Positions 17,380 to 25,775 of a stretch of DNA of 64,000 bases are shown here, in pieces. The stretch lies in contig JBQJBP010000008.1 in assembly GCA_052078155.1 (NCBI GenBank), forward strand, positions 20,170 to 84,169. The letters are read 5' to 3'. This DNA comes from CAXBMB01 sp052078155. GTDB lineage: Bacteria; Pseudomonadota; Alphaproteobacteria; Kiloniellales; DSM-21159. Positions within the stretch are counted from its first letter, which is position 1; each line of letters begins with the position of its first letter. The position numbers and the translations under genes were made by a program. Under the pieces are notes generated by a model. That model searched no databases. It saw only the letters and a program-made list of their open reading frames with translations, and was not told where the DNA came from.

Positions 17380-19200
17380 CTATGCCGCTTTCACGAGCCC
17401 TTCAACGAATTTGGCCATGCCGATCAGGTCTGTTGCCGCGAGTAAGTCTGTTTCAAAAAACTGGCAGTCCAGCCGTTTTTGAATCTCCACCGCGACATGA
17501 AGAGCGCTGAGGGAATCTCCGCCCAGCTCAAACAGATCATCCCTGCGTCCGATGACATCAATTTCCAGAACGTCAGCCCAGATGTCAGCCAAAAACTGCT
17601 CAGTTTCCCCCAAAGGCGGTTCCGCGTCAGGGGCCCCGTCCGGACGGCTGCGATCGAGACCAGGCAAGCTCCCCCGATCAATTTTCCCACCCGCCGTCAG
17701 GGGCATTTGATCCAGCACGAGTATCCGTCGCGGCACCATGAATTCCGGCATCTGTCGCAACAGCGCTGCCCGCAATTCGAAGCTGCTTACCAGGGCACCG
17801 CGCACATTCTGGACATAGCCGACCAGATATTCACTGCGGGCGCTGCGCTGAAGCACCACAGCCGCATTGGAAACGCCGTCCAGCCGACGAAGGGCCGACT
17901 CGATCTCCCCCAGTTCAATGCGATAGCCACGTAGCTTGACCATGTTGTCCTTGCGGCCAAAAAGCTCCAGCAGGCCATCCTCCTGCAGCCGTCCCATGTC
18001 CCCTGTCACAAACTTTTGTCGGTGTGGTCGACCGGGCAAGGGGGCAGGAACAAAGCGCTCCGCCGTTAAATCGGGACGCCCCCAGTAACCATCTGCCATA
18101 TAATCCCCGGTCACGACGATCTCACCCGTTTTGCCAGCAGGAAGAACCTCCCCCTCTTCATCGACAATGGACAATTCGATGCCTTCAACCGGATACCCCG
18201 CCGGGACAGTGCCGCTCGATTTCAAGTCATCATAGGCAACCGTCCACTCTGAGCTCAGGCAGGATTCGGTAATGGCAAAGCGATTGACAACCTTGCCGGT
18301 CCATCCCAGCTGATCGCGCAGGGCAAGCAGATCCTCTGGATCGAGCATACCGCCCACAACGTAGATCAACCGGGGTTGCCATGCGCCGCAGCCAGAGGTG
18401 AAGTTTTCAAGCATGGCGCGCAGCAAGGCCGGTGTCAGCTGGAAGATCGTTACTTCCCGCTGACCGGCAGCAGCAACGAACTTGGCAATATCAATGTCGC
18501 GCAGATCGTGAATATCCAGGGCGCAGCCGGTCAGCAAGCCCCCCAGAACGACGGGAATGGAGCCTGCATGGGCGAAGGAAAACAAATGCGCGATACGGTC
18601 CGGTGGTCCATAGTTATGGCGGTGGGGCAACAGCCATACTCTGCGACAGAGGCTGCGATGGCTGCGGATGACCCCCTTGGACTGACCGGTGGAGCCAGAG
18701 GTTAGATAGACAACGCAGGGCTTCTCCGGTCTGACCTCAGAGCCGACAGACGCAGCAAGGCCCGGCTTGTCGGCTTGGCTGGTCACGCCCTGTGCCCCGA
18801 CAACAACTGTTTGGCCTTCCAGCCGCTCGGCACACCACTGCGCAAAGGCAGGCTCTGTTACGACCAACTGGCAGTCTGCCAGGCAGTCCGCCAGCGCAGC
18901 TGGCGGGGCTTCCGGATCAATGGGAAAGACCGGAACCCCGGCCCGGATTGCCCCCATCATCGCGAAGATCGCCTCAACGCCGTGGCTGAAAACCAGGCCG
19001 ACCGGCTGATCCGCCTTCAGCCGGGCAAAGCCGACCCGATAAGCCTCACTGGCATCAAAAACGTCCTGGTAGGACCAGGTTTGCGATCCCTGGGCAATGG
19101 CCAGAGCTTGCGGCATGGCCGAAACGACACGCTCGAAGCGGGCACCGACAGTGCCCTCGATTTCCGCTTCACTGAAAGGAATCATGTATCGGTTTTCCAC
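17380..19200 (-). CDS. Stand-alone adenylation-carrier (A-T) protein 3
   Basis: Third A-T paralog, 606 residues. Motifs are VYLTSGSTGQSKGVIRSH (A3), GRKDNMVKLRGYRIEL (A8), TAGGKIDR (A10) and carrier FELGGDSLSALH. A4 is SFAHAGSIP, like A-T 1, without the alpha-amino-binding aspartate. The C-terminal carrier segment FFETDLLAATDLIGMAKF is close to that of A-T 1 (FFETDLLQATDLAGMA), so these two carriers may share a partner. It follows TPR-hydrolase 3 by 132 bases in the direction of transcription. As in the others, no condensation or thioesterase domain is fused, so partner enzymes must act in trans. Confidence 0.88.
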   Translation of the reverse strand: MENRYMIPFSEAEIEGTVGARFERVVSAMPQALAIAQGSQTWSYQDVFDASEAYRVGFARLKADQPVGLVFSHGVEAIFAMMGAIRAGVPVFPIDPEAPPAALADCLADCQLVVTEPAFAQWCAERLEGQTVVVGAQGVTSQADKPGLAASVGSEVRPEKPCVVYLTSGSTGQSKGVIRSHRSLCRRVWLLPHRHNYGPPDRIAHLFSFAHAGSIPVVLGGLLTGCALDIHDLRDIDIAKFVAAAGQREVTIFQLTPALLRAMLENFTSGCGAWQPRLIYVVGGMLDPEDLLALRDQLGWTGKVVNRFAITESCLSSEWTVAYDDLKSSGTVPAGYPVEGIELSIVDEEGEVLPAGKTGEIVVTGDYMADGYWGRPDLTAERFVPAPLPGRPHRQKFVTGDMGRLQEDGLLELFGRKDNMVKLRGYRIELGEIESALRRLDGVSNAAVVLQRSARSEYLVGYVQNVRGALVSSFELRAALLRQMPEFMVPRRILVLDQMPLTAGGKIDRGSLPGLDRSRPDGAPDAEPPLGETEQFLADIWADVLEIDVIGRRDDLFELGGDSLSALHVAVEIQKRLDCQFFETDLLAATDLIGMAKFVEGLVKAA

Positions 19201-19332
19201 CCTGTCTTTACTTCAGTCGAAGCGACCCTGTTGATGGTGTTCTGGCCAGGAGCCGAACCTGACAGGCCGCCTCCTGGCAGCAGAATGTCTGCGCGTACCC
19301 GGCTTTGGCCTGCCCGGTTCACACAAAAGCTG

Positions 19333-20880
19333 TCATGGCATTTCATCAAGGAACCCCTCTAACAAGCGGCCGAGCTGCCGTTTCCTGATGAACCAGTTGA
19401 GCGAGCTATGCGTTGCCAGTCCGTCGATGGGAGCCAGTTCCACCGTTGGAAAACCGGCCAGGGCTTCGGCTGCGACCTTGTCCTTTTCGCAGTCGGCTCC
19501 ATACCAGATGGTGCAGCGTGGGACTACGGGCAAAGAGGCAAGGTATTCGTCCAGATCAGGCACAAAGTCAGCTTTGCTGCCCCGAAGGTCCAGAAGCGGC
19601 TCCCGAATCCAGGCTGAATTCAGCTTTTCAGGAACTGTTACGGGGCTCAAAGCCAAGACGGCCTCGGCGTTCATGGCCGCGCCATAACGCAGCGCACCGT
19701 ATCCGCCAGATGAAAAGCCCAGCATGTAGTAGCGATCGGCGCCAAGTTCTGCGGCAAGAGCATGTAGTTTCTGACAAAGCTCATCAGGATCTCGCCAGTC
19801 CCGCCCAGTCAGATAGAAACTTTCATTCAGGTCTGAAATGTAGACGAGATGACGCCCCAGTTTGCGAAGCTCCAGATGCAACGCTGACAGGGCCAGCGTG
19901 ACCTGTTCGCCTCCCCCGTTGAACACAAAAATCACGGTGTCAGTCTCGGTACTGCAGAACCAGGGCTGAATGGTGCTGATTTCCGTGTTGCCAGGGTCCG
20001 GCCCGACCAGGTCATTGTAGGTGGTCAGCATGGAAAAGGACTCGGCGACCTGAGCCATCTCCTGCTTCACTCTGTTTTGCGGCAGATCCCGGGGAATCTT
20101 ATCAAGCATCTGCTTGGCGTCTTCAGTCTGCCGGATTGTCAAAAACCACTTTGCCAACCCCAGACGCAGCATGGCCGATTGCTCTCGCTGTGCAGCTGGG
20201 TTGGTTTCGCTTTCAGCTTCATGCATCAGTTTCTCAGGCCAGCGCTGCTCAGCTTGTTCAATCAGCACCCGGGTCCGTTCTGATGAATTCTCGGTATCAC
20301 AGCGTCGTATGACATCCAGATAGGCCAGATAGGCCCACAAAGGCGCCTGATCCTGAAAGCGTGAAAAATAATCCTCCCAAAGCGGCAGCAGTTGAGGATC
20401 TTTTTCCAGCCTCAAGGAAATCCTCGCTCTGGCCAAAGCGATCCACTCACTTACCTTGAGAGCCTGGTCCCGCTTGTGATTCTCAGCTTCTGTCCCATCC
20501 GGCTGATCACACCAGTCCTCGGGCCAGACACAACGCGCCTGCGCATGAATGCGCTCGATTTCAGCGATCGCTGCAGCCGGGTCTTTCTGGTACCAGAAAT
20601 CGCCCAACTGCTTTTCGACAGCAGCCCTTAATCTGTCGAACCAGTTTGTTTGCACCTGGTCGGGGAAGTTATCGATACAATAGCGCCAGGCGTCAATTTC
20701 CGCCTGATGATCCTGGTTTAAGGCGGTGAGACACCGGGCGACAGCCAATCGTGGCAGAAGCGCATCCGGCCAACCCGACCTGGCTTCCTCCGCAAGGACC
20801 AGCGCCTGCTCCGGCTGCCCGGCTTCCAGCAATGACTTGCTGGATTCGAACACATCCAACATGGATTTTTGAGAGATCAC
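19333..20880 (-). CDS. TPR-like/alpha-beta hydrolase fusion, paralog 3
   Basis: A 515-residue protein, first gene of the array. The TPR-like N-terminus includes QPEQALVLAEEARSGWPDAL (about residues 21-40) and a conserved AEIDAWRYCIDNFPDQ that also occurs in paralog 2 (AEIAAWRACIDRF). The hydrolase core begins TVIFVFNGGGEQ; triad candidates are Ser390 (GFSSGGYGALRYG), Asp463 (YGADC) and His491 (LATHS). The gene order hydrolase 3, A-T 3, hydrolase 2, hydrolase 1, A-T 2, A-T 1, sulfotransferase suggests duplication of a hydrolase/A-T pair. A possible promoter lies at 21011-21038. Confidence 0.76.
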   Translation of the reverse strand: MISQKSMLDVFESSKSLLEAGQPEQALVLAEEARSGWPDALLPRLAVARCLTALNQDHQAEIDAWRYCIDNFPDQVQTNWFDRLRAAVEKQLGDFWYQKDPAAAIAEIERIHAQARCVWPEDWCDQPDGTEAENHKRDQALKVSEWIALARARISLRLEKDPQLLPLWEDYFSRFQDQAPLWAYLAYLDVIRRCDTENSSERTRVLIEQAEQRWPEKLMHEAESETNPAAQREQSAMLRLGLAKWFLTIRQTEDAKQMLDKIPRDLPQNRVKQEMAQVAESFSMLTTYNDLVGPDPGNTEISTIQPWFCSTETDTVIFVFNGGGEQVTLALSALHLELRKLGRHLVYISDLNESFYLTGRDWRDPDELCQKLHALAAELGADRYYMLGFSSGGYGALRYGAAMNAEAVLALSPVTVPEKLNSAWIREPLLDLRGSKADFVPDLDEYLASLPVVPRCTIWYGADCEKDKVAAEALAGFPTVELAPIDGLATHSSLNWFIRKRQLGRLLEGFLDEMP

Positions 20881-21010
20881 ACTTACCCCAGACGCTCGCT
20901 TACCTCAGCCTTAAGAGTCACTGCATCTCTTCGACGAACAAACACGAAAACTGTCGAGCGGCGGTTCAAAGTACCCGAAAGAGAAGACGGCAGAAACTCA
21001 CACCGCTCAC

Positions 21011-21038
21011 TCTATACAAAGCAGGCTTCAGAAGTTAA
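21011..21038 (-). promoter_or_regulatory. Possible promoter of the A-T/hydrolase array
   Basis: On the minus strand TTAACT (21038-21033) and TATAGA (21016-21011) are separated by 16 bases, about 130 bases before the first gene. The -10 is good and the -35 is weak. Confidence 0.35.
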
Positions 21039-21072
21039 TCAGATTATTCGACTGACTACGAAATTCAGGCAC

Positions 21073-21112
21073 AAAAAAACCCGCTTCCGCTGCGAAGAGC
21101 TGGAAAACGGGT
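21073..21112 (-). terminator. Rho-independent terminator after tRNA-Phe
   Basis: Read on the minus strand: ACCCG..TTCC, a 13-base loop region, GGAA.CGGGT, then seven T. It lies about 60 bases beyond the 3' end of tRNA-Phe and separates it from the array promoter. Confidence 0.75.
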
Positions 21113-21168
21113 GGACCATCACTTGGTTTTTCATGAGATCTTTTGCTTCAGAACTCTGGAGCAAAAGA

Positions 21169-21244
21169 TGGTGCCCGGAGGTGGATTTGAACCACCGACA
21201 CCACAATTTTCAGTCGTGTGCTCTACCAACTGAGCTATCCGGGC
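21169..21244 (-). tRNA. tRNA-Phe (GAA)
   Basis: A complete cloverleaf on the minus strand: acceptor GCCCGGA/TCCGGGC, D-arm GCTC/GAGC, anticodon stem CACGA/TTGTG with loop CTGAAAA (anticodon GAA), T-arm GGTGG-TTCAAAT-CCACC, and an encoded CCA. Length is 76 bases. In alphaproteobacteria tRNA-Phe often lies just after yacG; here a protease-like gene intervenes. Confidence 0.97.
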
Positions 21245-21288
21245 ACTCTCTCTTGTGTGCTCCTGCGCGTCGCGCCGAAGCGGTGCTG

Positions 21289-21317
21289 TGTATAGGAACT
21301 GTGGCCGGTTCTGTCCA
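21289..21317 (-). promoter_or_regulatory. Predicted tRNA-Phe promoter
   Basis: On the minus strand TGGACA (21317-21312), a 17-base spacer and TATACA (21294-21289) lie about 45 bases before the tRNA 5' end. The match to sigma-70 consensus is good. Confidence 0.6.
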
Positions 21318-21533
21318 GCCCCATTTCTTGCCTTTTTGTATTTTTCTGCCCCGCTCTCCATAAGCCGCCACAAATCGGCACTTTATGCGGGAAAAGAAAG
21401 GGACACCGTGCCCCTGCCGGGATTTTTCGCCCTGCTGAGGTCTTCCAGACGCCATCTTCCAAACAACGGCCCGCGAACGACCCGAGAATCAAAGCGGTGA
21501 ATCGAAGCTGATCGGGTTGCCGCAAAACCCGAC

Positions 21534-22790
21534 CTATTGAACCGGCGCGGTTTGCGGAACCGCTTCTTCTTCCGCGCCGATGTCGTTGTCTTCATCGCTG
21601 GAGATGCCGTCAATGAAATCACGGGCGTTTTCCGCGCTGTCAGGATGATACTCCACCAACAGGGAATAGGCGGCTTCGGCCAGATCCATGTTGCCCCCCC
21701 ATTTGCCGGCCTGAATGGACAGCCGCAGCACTTCAAAGTTCCAGGGGATCACCCCCAGCAACCACTCAAGATGAGGGAACTCATTCTGGAACTGCCCGGC
21801 ATCGTGATAGGCCCGTACCAGACCAATGCGGGGCTCAACAGCTTCGCTGTCCTGCGCCACGGCCGCTTTCAGCAGGTTCACGGCCCGCTCGTATTCTCCG
21901 ACCTGCCCCATCAGCGTTCCGGCACGCTCCAGATAGTCCCGGTTATTGGTCGTTTTGCAGGCCTTGAGCATGGCTTCGCCCTGGTCGAAGGACATCAGAT
22001 GAATGTCCGCTTCAAAGCGCTCCATCAAAGTGCTGCAGATCCGGTAAGCAGCGCCCATTTCCGCGCTCTTTTCCGCAAAGTCATTCCCGCTTTTTGCATA
22101 GAGCCGGCTGATCGCTTTGACCGGAATAGCATCGGTTGCCCCGTGCCCTGCCTTGACGATGATGCCCAGCAGCTTGCCATCTTCGTCCACCAGCGCGCCG
22201 CCTTCGTTGCTCTTTCGGCTGGCGGCTGAGGTCTGATAGCGGGCCAGCCGCTCGCCTTCGGCCAAAGGCACCAGGATCTCTCCGCCTTCATAGGACCGGA
22301 CGGTGCGGCCGGTATACTCGGCACCGATGGCATAGACCAAGCCCTCTTCGCTGCCCGGGCGGCGATAGGACAGGATCGGCCAGCCCTTGGGCAGGCCTTC
22401 CACATAGATCAGGACCAGATCCCCTTCATAGGCGGTGGCCACCGGCTGCCCCTGCAGAAACTGGCCATCCGGGCTGGCAATCCCCACCATGGGTTCATCG
22501 GCCAGATTATGTCGGTTGGTAACCAGGACATCAGGGCCAATGCGAACAGCGGAAAACACCTTTTCAACGGCAACCACCGGGAAAACAGCCCGGCGCACAT
22601 CACAGATGGCCTGAGGCTGGCGGCAGGTTGCCATTCGCTGAGCCTGAGCATCGCCGGACGGCAGAAAAACCCAGGCACCGCTGATCAGAGAAAGACAAAG
22701 CGACAGAACAGCCCCTAAGCCCGTACCTGTCCGAACGGCCCCTGACGTTCTGTCCTGCTGGTGACCTCTATGCCACAGCCACTTTGTCAT
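21534..22790 (-). CDS. Exported trypsin-like (HtrA-fold) protein with TPR-like tail, catalytic Ser apparently lost
   Basis: ATG at 22790 was chosen for the upstream AGGAGAGGCAGG; the frame is open further upstream to 22943. The N-terminus has a basic region and a hydrophobic stretch (VLSLCLSLISGAWVFL) then a Ala-Gln-Ala-like cleavage site, so the 418-residue protein is exported or anchored. The trypsin fold is suggested by VTNRHNLAD (His), GDLVLIYV (Asp) and NEGGALVDEDGKLLGI. In the last, the usual GNSGG serine position reads Glu, implying loss of standard protease activity. Residues 250-390 look TPR-like (GEYERAVNLLKAAVAQDSEA). The tail is acidic. Function is unknown. Confidence 0.75.
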   Translation of the reverse strand: MTKWLWHRGHQQDRTSGAVRTGTGLGAVLSLCLSLISGAWVFLPSGDAQAQRMATCRQPQAICDVRRAVFPVVAVEKVFSAVRIGPDVLVTNRHNLADEPMVGIASPDGQFLQGQPVATAYEGDLVLIYVEGLPKGWPILSYRRPGSEEGLVYAIGAEYTGRTVRSYEGGEILVPLAEGERLARYQTSAASRKSNEGGALVDEDGKLLGIIVKAGHGATDAIPVKAISRLYAKSGNDFAEKSAEMGAAYRICSTLMERFEADIHLMSFDQGEAMLKACKTTNNRDYLERAGTLMGQVGEYERAVNLLKAAVAQDSEAVEPRIGLVRAYHDAGQFQNEFPHLEWLLGVIPWNFEVLRLSIQAGKWGGNMDLAEAAYSLLVEYHPDSAENARDFIDGISSDEDNDIGAEEEAVPQTAPVQ

Positions 22791-23088
22791 CCTGCCTCTC
22801 CTGGCCCCTGCTGTCTGCAATCTGACATCTGAGGGAACAGCCGCTTCCTCTGGCGATCCCACCTGTCCGAGACGGCACGTGTTTTTACCCCATACATCGT
22901 GCCTGAACAGGCAATAGCAGAACTTTGTTAACCAATTCTGCAAGGAGGTAAAATGACCTTTGTGTTAGCCAGTCTTTCAGCTGCCGGATTGGAAGAAGCA
23001 AAGAGCAGACCATCAACAGAGCATAAGGGCCGGTGAGATCGTTGCCGCAGGCCTTGTTTAAAGCAGACGCCTGCGAACCAGATTGCCG

Positions 23089-23391
23089 TTACCAGCGTTC
23101 GTCCTCTTCCGGCTCAGTGGACTGCCCCTCCATCGGGCGTTCTTCGGTTTCCACCCGGTAGCTGCCGTTCAACCAGCGCCCCAGATCCACCTGCCAGCAG
23201 CGTGCGGAGCAGAAAGGACTGTACTTTTTCTGGGTGGCTTTCCGGCAGATCGGACATTTTTCGTCTGTGGCCGAAGCTAAGGTGTCAGACGTCTCCGCGC
23301 TCGCGTCACGCTCATCCCCGGCTGTTTCGGTGGCCGCAGCACCTTTGGGCCCTTGCGCAGGTCGTTTGGGGAAAGGGAGAATTTCGGCCAT
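23089..23391 (-). CDS. yacG: DNA gyrase inhibitor YacG (zinc-ribbon protein)
   Basis: A small zinc protein that binds GyrB and inhibits gyrase in E. coli. The 100-residue product has an N-terminal disordered, acidic extension, then the treble-clef zinc site CPICRKATQKKY (Cys x2 Cys) and FCSARCWQVDLGRWL (Cys x3 Cys). The WLNGSYRV that follows is also typical. The start at 23391 gives MAEILPF; the frame extends upstream to 23466 without conserved sequence. It belongs to the conserved infA-maf-rng-yacG order, but a 315-base gap with a repeat copy separates it from rng here. Confidence 0.92.
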   Translation of the reverse strand: MAEILPFPKRPAQGPKGAAATETAGDERDASAETSDTLASATDEKCPICRKATQKKYSPFCSARCWQVDLGRWLNGSYRVETEERPMEGQSTEPEEDERW

Positions 23392-23706
23392 GGCTGACGT
23401 CCTGACAGGAAAAACTGGAACGAATAGAGACAGAAAAGCAAATCGGTTACCACGCACTCCGATCATGCTCTATCTTGTTGAAAAGAGTTTCACGATTTAA
23501 GCGTCATCACGTAGTGAGTCCACTTAAAGCGATTTGACTCTTGCAACACTTGAAACCCGGAGTTCATTGCAACCGGTTAGGGGTTTAGCGGCGGTTCAAC
23601 TGCTGCTGCGCAACGCATCGAAGTCAGGCGATCATGCGTCAGGGGCGATCAACAGACAAGCAAAGCCGGCGACTAAAAACCCCGCGCGGGCGGCAGCGGC
23701 CTGTTC
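23392..23706. other. Intergenic region between rng and yacG
   Basis: No supported gene. It holds a partial dispersed-repeat copy (23477-23541) and, beside the rng stop, a GC-rich palindromic stretch followed on the minus strand by five T (about 23676-23695), which may be a weak terminator. Confidence 0.5.
23477..23541 (+). repeat. Dispersed MITE-like repeat, copy 2 (partial)
   Basis: It contains AAAAGAGTTTCACG, then TCACGTAGTGAGTCCACTT and AAAGCGATTTGACTC, the tail half of the element. Just before it GATCATGCTCTA (23461-23472) is the inverted head sequence, so this copy looks rearranged. Confidence 0.75.
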
Positions 23707-24933
23707 TCATGTCCCCAGGCGCAGATTGGATTGCTCATCGCTCAGTCCCGGCACCCTCACCAGCCGCACGCCGCCGCCTCTGGCCGCGTTCAGTTGCTTG
23801 AAGGCGGCAGATGCACTGCCTTTGAATTCCCGCTCCACCGCGCTGGAAACCTCCAGGGTCATACGGGCCTGCGCACCGGCGGCCTTCACCTGTCTCAGCA
23901 GTGAAAAGGCAATGGCCAGGGGACTGTCCTGCCAGCCCCCGCCGCCGCGCCCGGCCCGGACGGACAACAGCTCATGCAGGGGCGGGCGGCTGCGTCGACG
24001 CGTGATTTCCGCCAGCCCCCCCGGATTGAGGCGTTCCAGCTGACAGGGCTCAGGTTCTGCGGAGAGCACAGCGTCCAACCGTTCCGCCAGAACCTGCTTT
24101 TCCTTGCGGCTGTCCGGCTGCAGAAAATCAACCAGAATCTGCCCGGAAAGATCACGGAGACGGATCTGCTGTACCAGCACCGCCAGCGCCGCCTCGTTGA
24201 CTGTCGCGCTAAGGGTCTTTCCCCGCGCGGCGTGCCGGTTGCCTGCGTTGACATCCACAGCCGTTAAGGTGCGCACCGGCTCAATCAACAGATGGCCACC
24301 GCCCGGCAAAGGAACTTCCGGCTCCAGCAAAGCCTCCAACTCTGCGCTCAGCTGAGGTTCAAACAAAGGGGATTGCCCTTTGTGCAAGGTCAAGCGCGCC
24401 AGGAAATCCGGCTGGTCGGCAAAGCGCTGCTGCAGGTCCTGAAACAACGACAGGTCATCAGACACAACGGCATCAGCCGAAGGCAGAACAGCGGATTGTT
24501 CCGGCTGCCCGTCGCGGCTCACCCAGTCAAAGAGATCATCGCCTTCCTTCAGGCGACAGGGGGCTGTTGCTGTGGCCTCGCCCTCCAGCGTGGCCAGCAG
24601 AGCTTCGTCCTTAACCAGAACCAGCCTGGCGCCCTTGTCTTCAGCTGCGGCCCGGCTGACCCGCACCACCACGCTTTGACCTTCCTGATAGCGCTGTTTC
24701 TTGTCGAAAGGCAAAAAGCCGCTCTCATCGCCGCCCAGCGAGACAAAAGCGGCCCGTTGCACCGGATCCAGTGCCTGAATTCTGACTTTGTAGAGGTCCC
24801 CTGCCACAGCAGGTCTGTCATCGCGCTGCAGCCGGTAGGCCAGCAGGCCACCCTGTTCGTCCAGCCAGGCCGCCCGGGTTTCCCCTGGCAAGCGGGAAAG
24901 CAGGAGCTGCGCTGCTGACGGACGATCAGCCAT
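23707..24933 (-). CDS. rng: Ribonuclease E/G family protein
   Basis: A 5'-end-sensing endoribonuclease of the RNase E/G family, 408 residues. It has an S1-like segment (DLYKVRIQALDPVQRAAFVS, about 42-61) and the catalytic DNase I-like part with DVNAGN (about residue 228) and ILVDFL (about 265), carrying the two metal-binding Asp residues. The Cys-x-x-Cys zinc-link that joins RNase E/G subunits is absent, as in the shorter alphaproteobacterial members. ATG at 24933 lies 2 bases beyond the maf stop, so translation is probably coupled. It works in rRNA/mRNA processing in the cytoplasm. Confidence 0.87.
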   Translation of the reverse strand: MADRPSAAQLLLSRLPGETRAAWLDEQGGLLAYRLQRDDRPAVAGDLYKVRIQALDPVQRAAFVSLGGDESGFLPFDKKQRYQEGQSVVVRVSRAAAEDKGARLVLVKDEALLATLEGEATATAPCRLKEGDDLFDWVSRDGQPEQSAVLPSADAVVSDDLSLFQDLQQRFADQPDFLARLTLHKGQSPLFEPQLSAELEALLEPEVPLPGGGHLLIEPVRTLTAVDVNAGNRHAARGKTLSATVNEAALAVLVQQIRLRDLSGQILVDFLQPDSRKEKQVLAERLDAVLSAEPEPCQLERLNPGGLAEITRRRSRPPLHELLSVRAGRGGGGWQDSPLAIAFSLLRQVKAAGAQARMTLEVSSAVEREFKGSASAAFKQLNAARGGGVRLVRVPGLSDEQSNLRLGT

Positions 24934-24935
24934 GG

Positions 24936-25541
24936 TTAGCCGTCTCCTGTTGAGACGGTCGATTGGGGCGAGCGGTAGCCTGCCCCCTCCAGCAAGGCTT
25001 TTGTCTCCGCCAGGGCCAAGCCAACCACATTGCTGTAAGAGCCGGAGATCCATGGGATGAGGGCGGCAGCGCCCCCCTGAATGGCATAGCCCCCGGCTTT
25101 GCCATCCCATTCGCCCGACGCCAGATAAGCCTCCAGTTCTTCACTGGAAAGGCGTTTGAACTTCACGGCGGTCGAGACCAGTCGGGCGGCCACCCGGCCA
25201 TCGGGCTGCAGCAGGCAGATGCCGCCCAGCACCCGGTGCCGGCGTCCCGAAAGCAACGTCAGACAACTGCGCGCCTGGTCGAGGGTTTCAGCTTTGGGCA
25301 GGATGCGGCGCCCCACCGCCACCACAGTATCAGCGGCCAGCACAAATGCACCGGGAACCTGATCGGCAACGGCTCGGGCTTTTTCCTCAGCCAAACGTCG
25401 GGCATGCGCGTTCGGCGTTTCCCCATCCAGTGGACTTTCATCCAGGTCGGCTGGCAAAACGCGGTCAGGTTCAATGTGAATTTGACGCAGCAGGTCGAGA
25501 CGCCGGGGCGAGGCAGAAGCCAGAATAAGCTCTGCGGTCAC
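24936..25541 (-). CDS. maf: Maf-family nucleoside triphosphate pyrophosphatase
   Basis: A 201-residue house-cleaning enzyme that hydrolyses non-canonical or excess NTPs (dTTP/UTP or m7GTP type) to NMP and pyrophosphate. Family motifs are SASPRRLDLL (residues 9-18), PADLDES and the substrate-loop AADTVVAVGRRILPKA, then EWDGKAGGYAIQGGAA near 145-160. It is positioned between infA (15-base gap) and rng (about 2 bases), the conserved alphaproteobacterial arrangement. Confidence 0.93.
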   Translation of the reverse strand: MTAELILASASPRRLDLLRQIHIEPDRVLPADLDESPLDGETPNAHARRLAEEKARAVADQVPGAFVLAADTVVAVGRRILPKAETLDQARSCLTLLSGRRHRVLGGICLLQPDGRVAARLVSTAVKFKRLSSEELEAYLASGEWDGKAGGYAIQGGAAALIPWISGSYSNVVGLALAETKALLEGAGYRSPQSTVSTGDG

Positions 25542-25556
25542 GAGGCGTGCTCCTGC

Positions 25557-25775
25557 TTATTTGAAGCGGAAAGTGATCCGGCCCTTGGTCAGATCGTAGG
25601 GGGTCATTTCCACGTTCACACGGTCACCAGCCAGCACACGGATACGGTGCTTACGCATTTTACCGGCGGTGTGGGCCAACACTTCGTGGCCGTTGTCCAG
25701 CTCTACGCGGAACATAGCATTGGGCAGCAGTTCTTTGACTGTGCCCTGGAATTCCATCAAGTCTTCTTTGGCCAT
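25557..25775 (-). CDS. infA: Translation initiation factor IF-1
   Basis: A 72-residue OB-fold protein that binds the ribosomal A site during initiation. The sequence runs MAKEDLMEFQGTVKELL to the end GRITFRFK and matches IF-1 over its full length, including HTAGKMRKHRIRVLAGD. It is the first gene of the infA-maf-rng unit. Confidence 0.97.
   Translation of the reverse strand: MAKEDLMEFQGTVKELLPNAMFRVELDNGHEVLAHTAGKMRKHRIRVLAGDRVNVEMTPYDLTKGRITFRFK

Noticed and set aside
9744..20880. Complete modular NRPS
   Set aside because: No condensation, epimerisation, reductase or fused thioesterase domain is present; proteins are only A-T.
21534..22790. Active trypsin-like serine protease
   Set aside because: The Ser of the GNSGG motif is replaced by Glu, so activity is not claimed.
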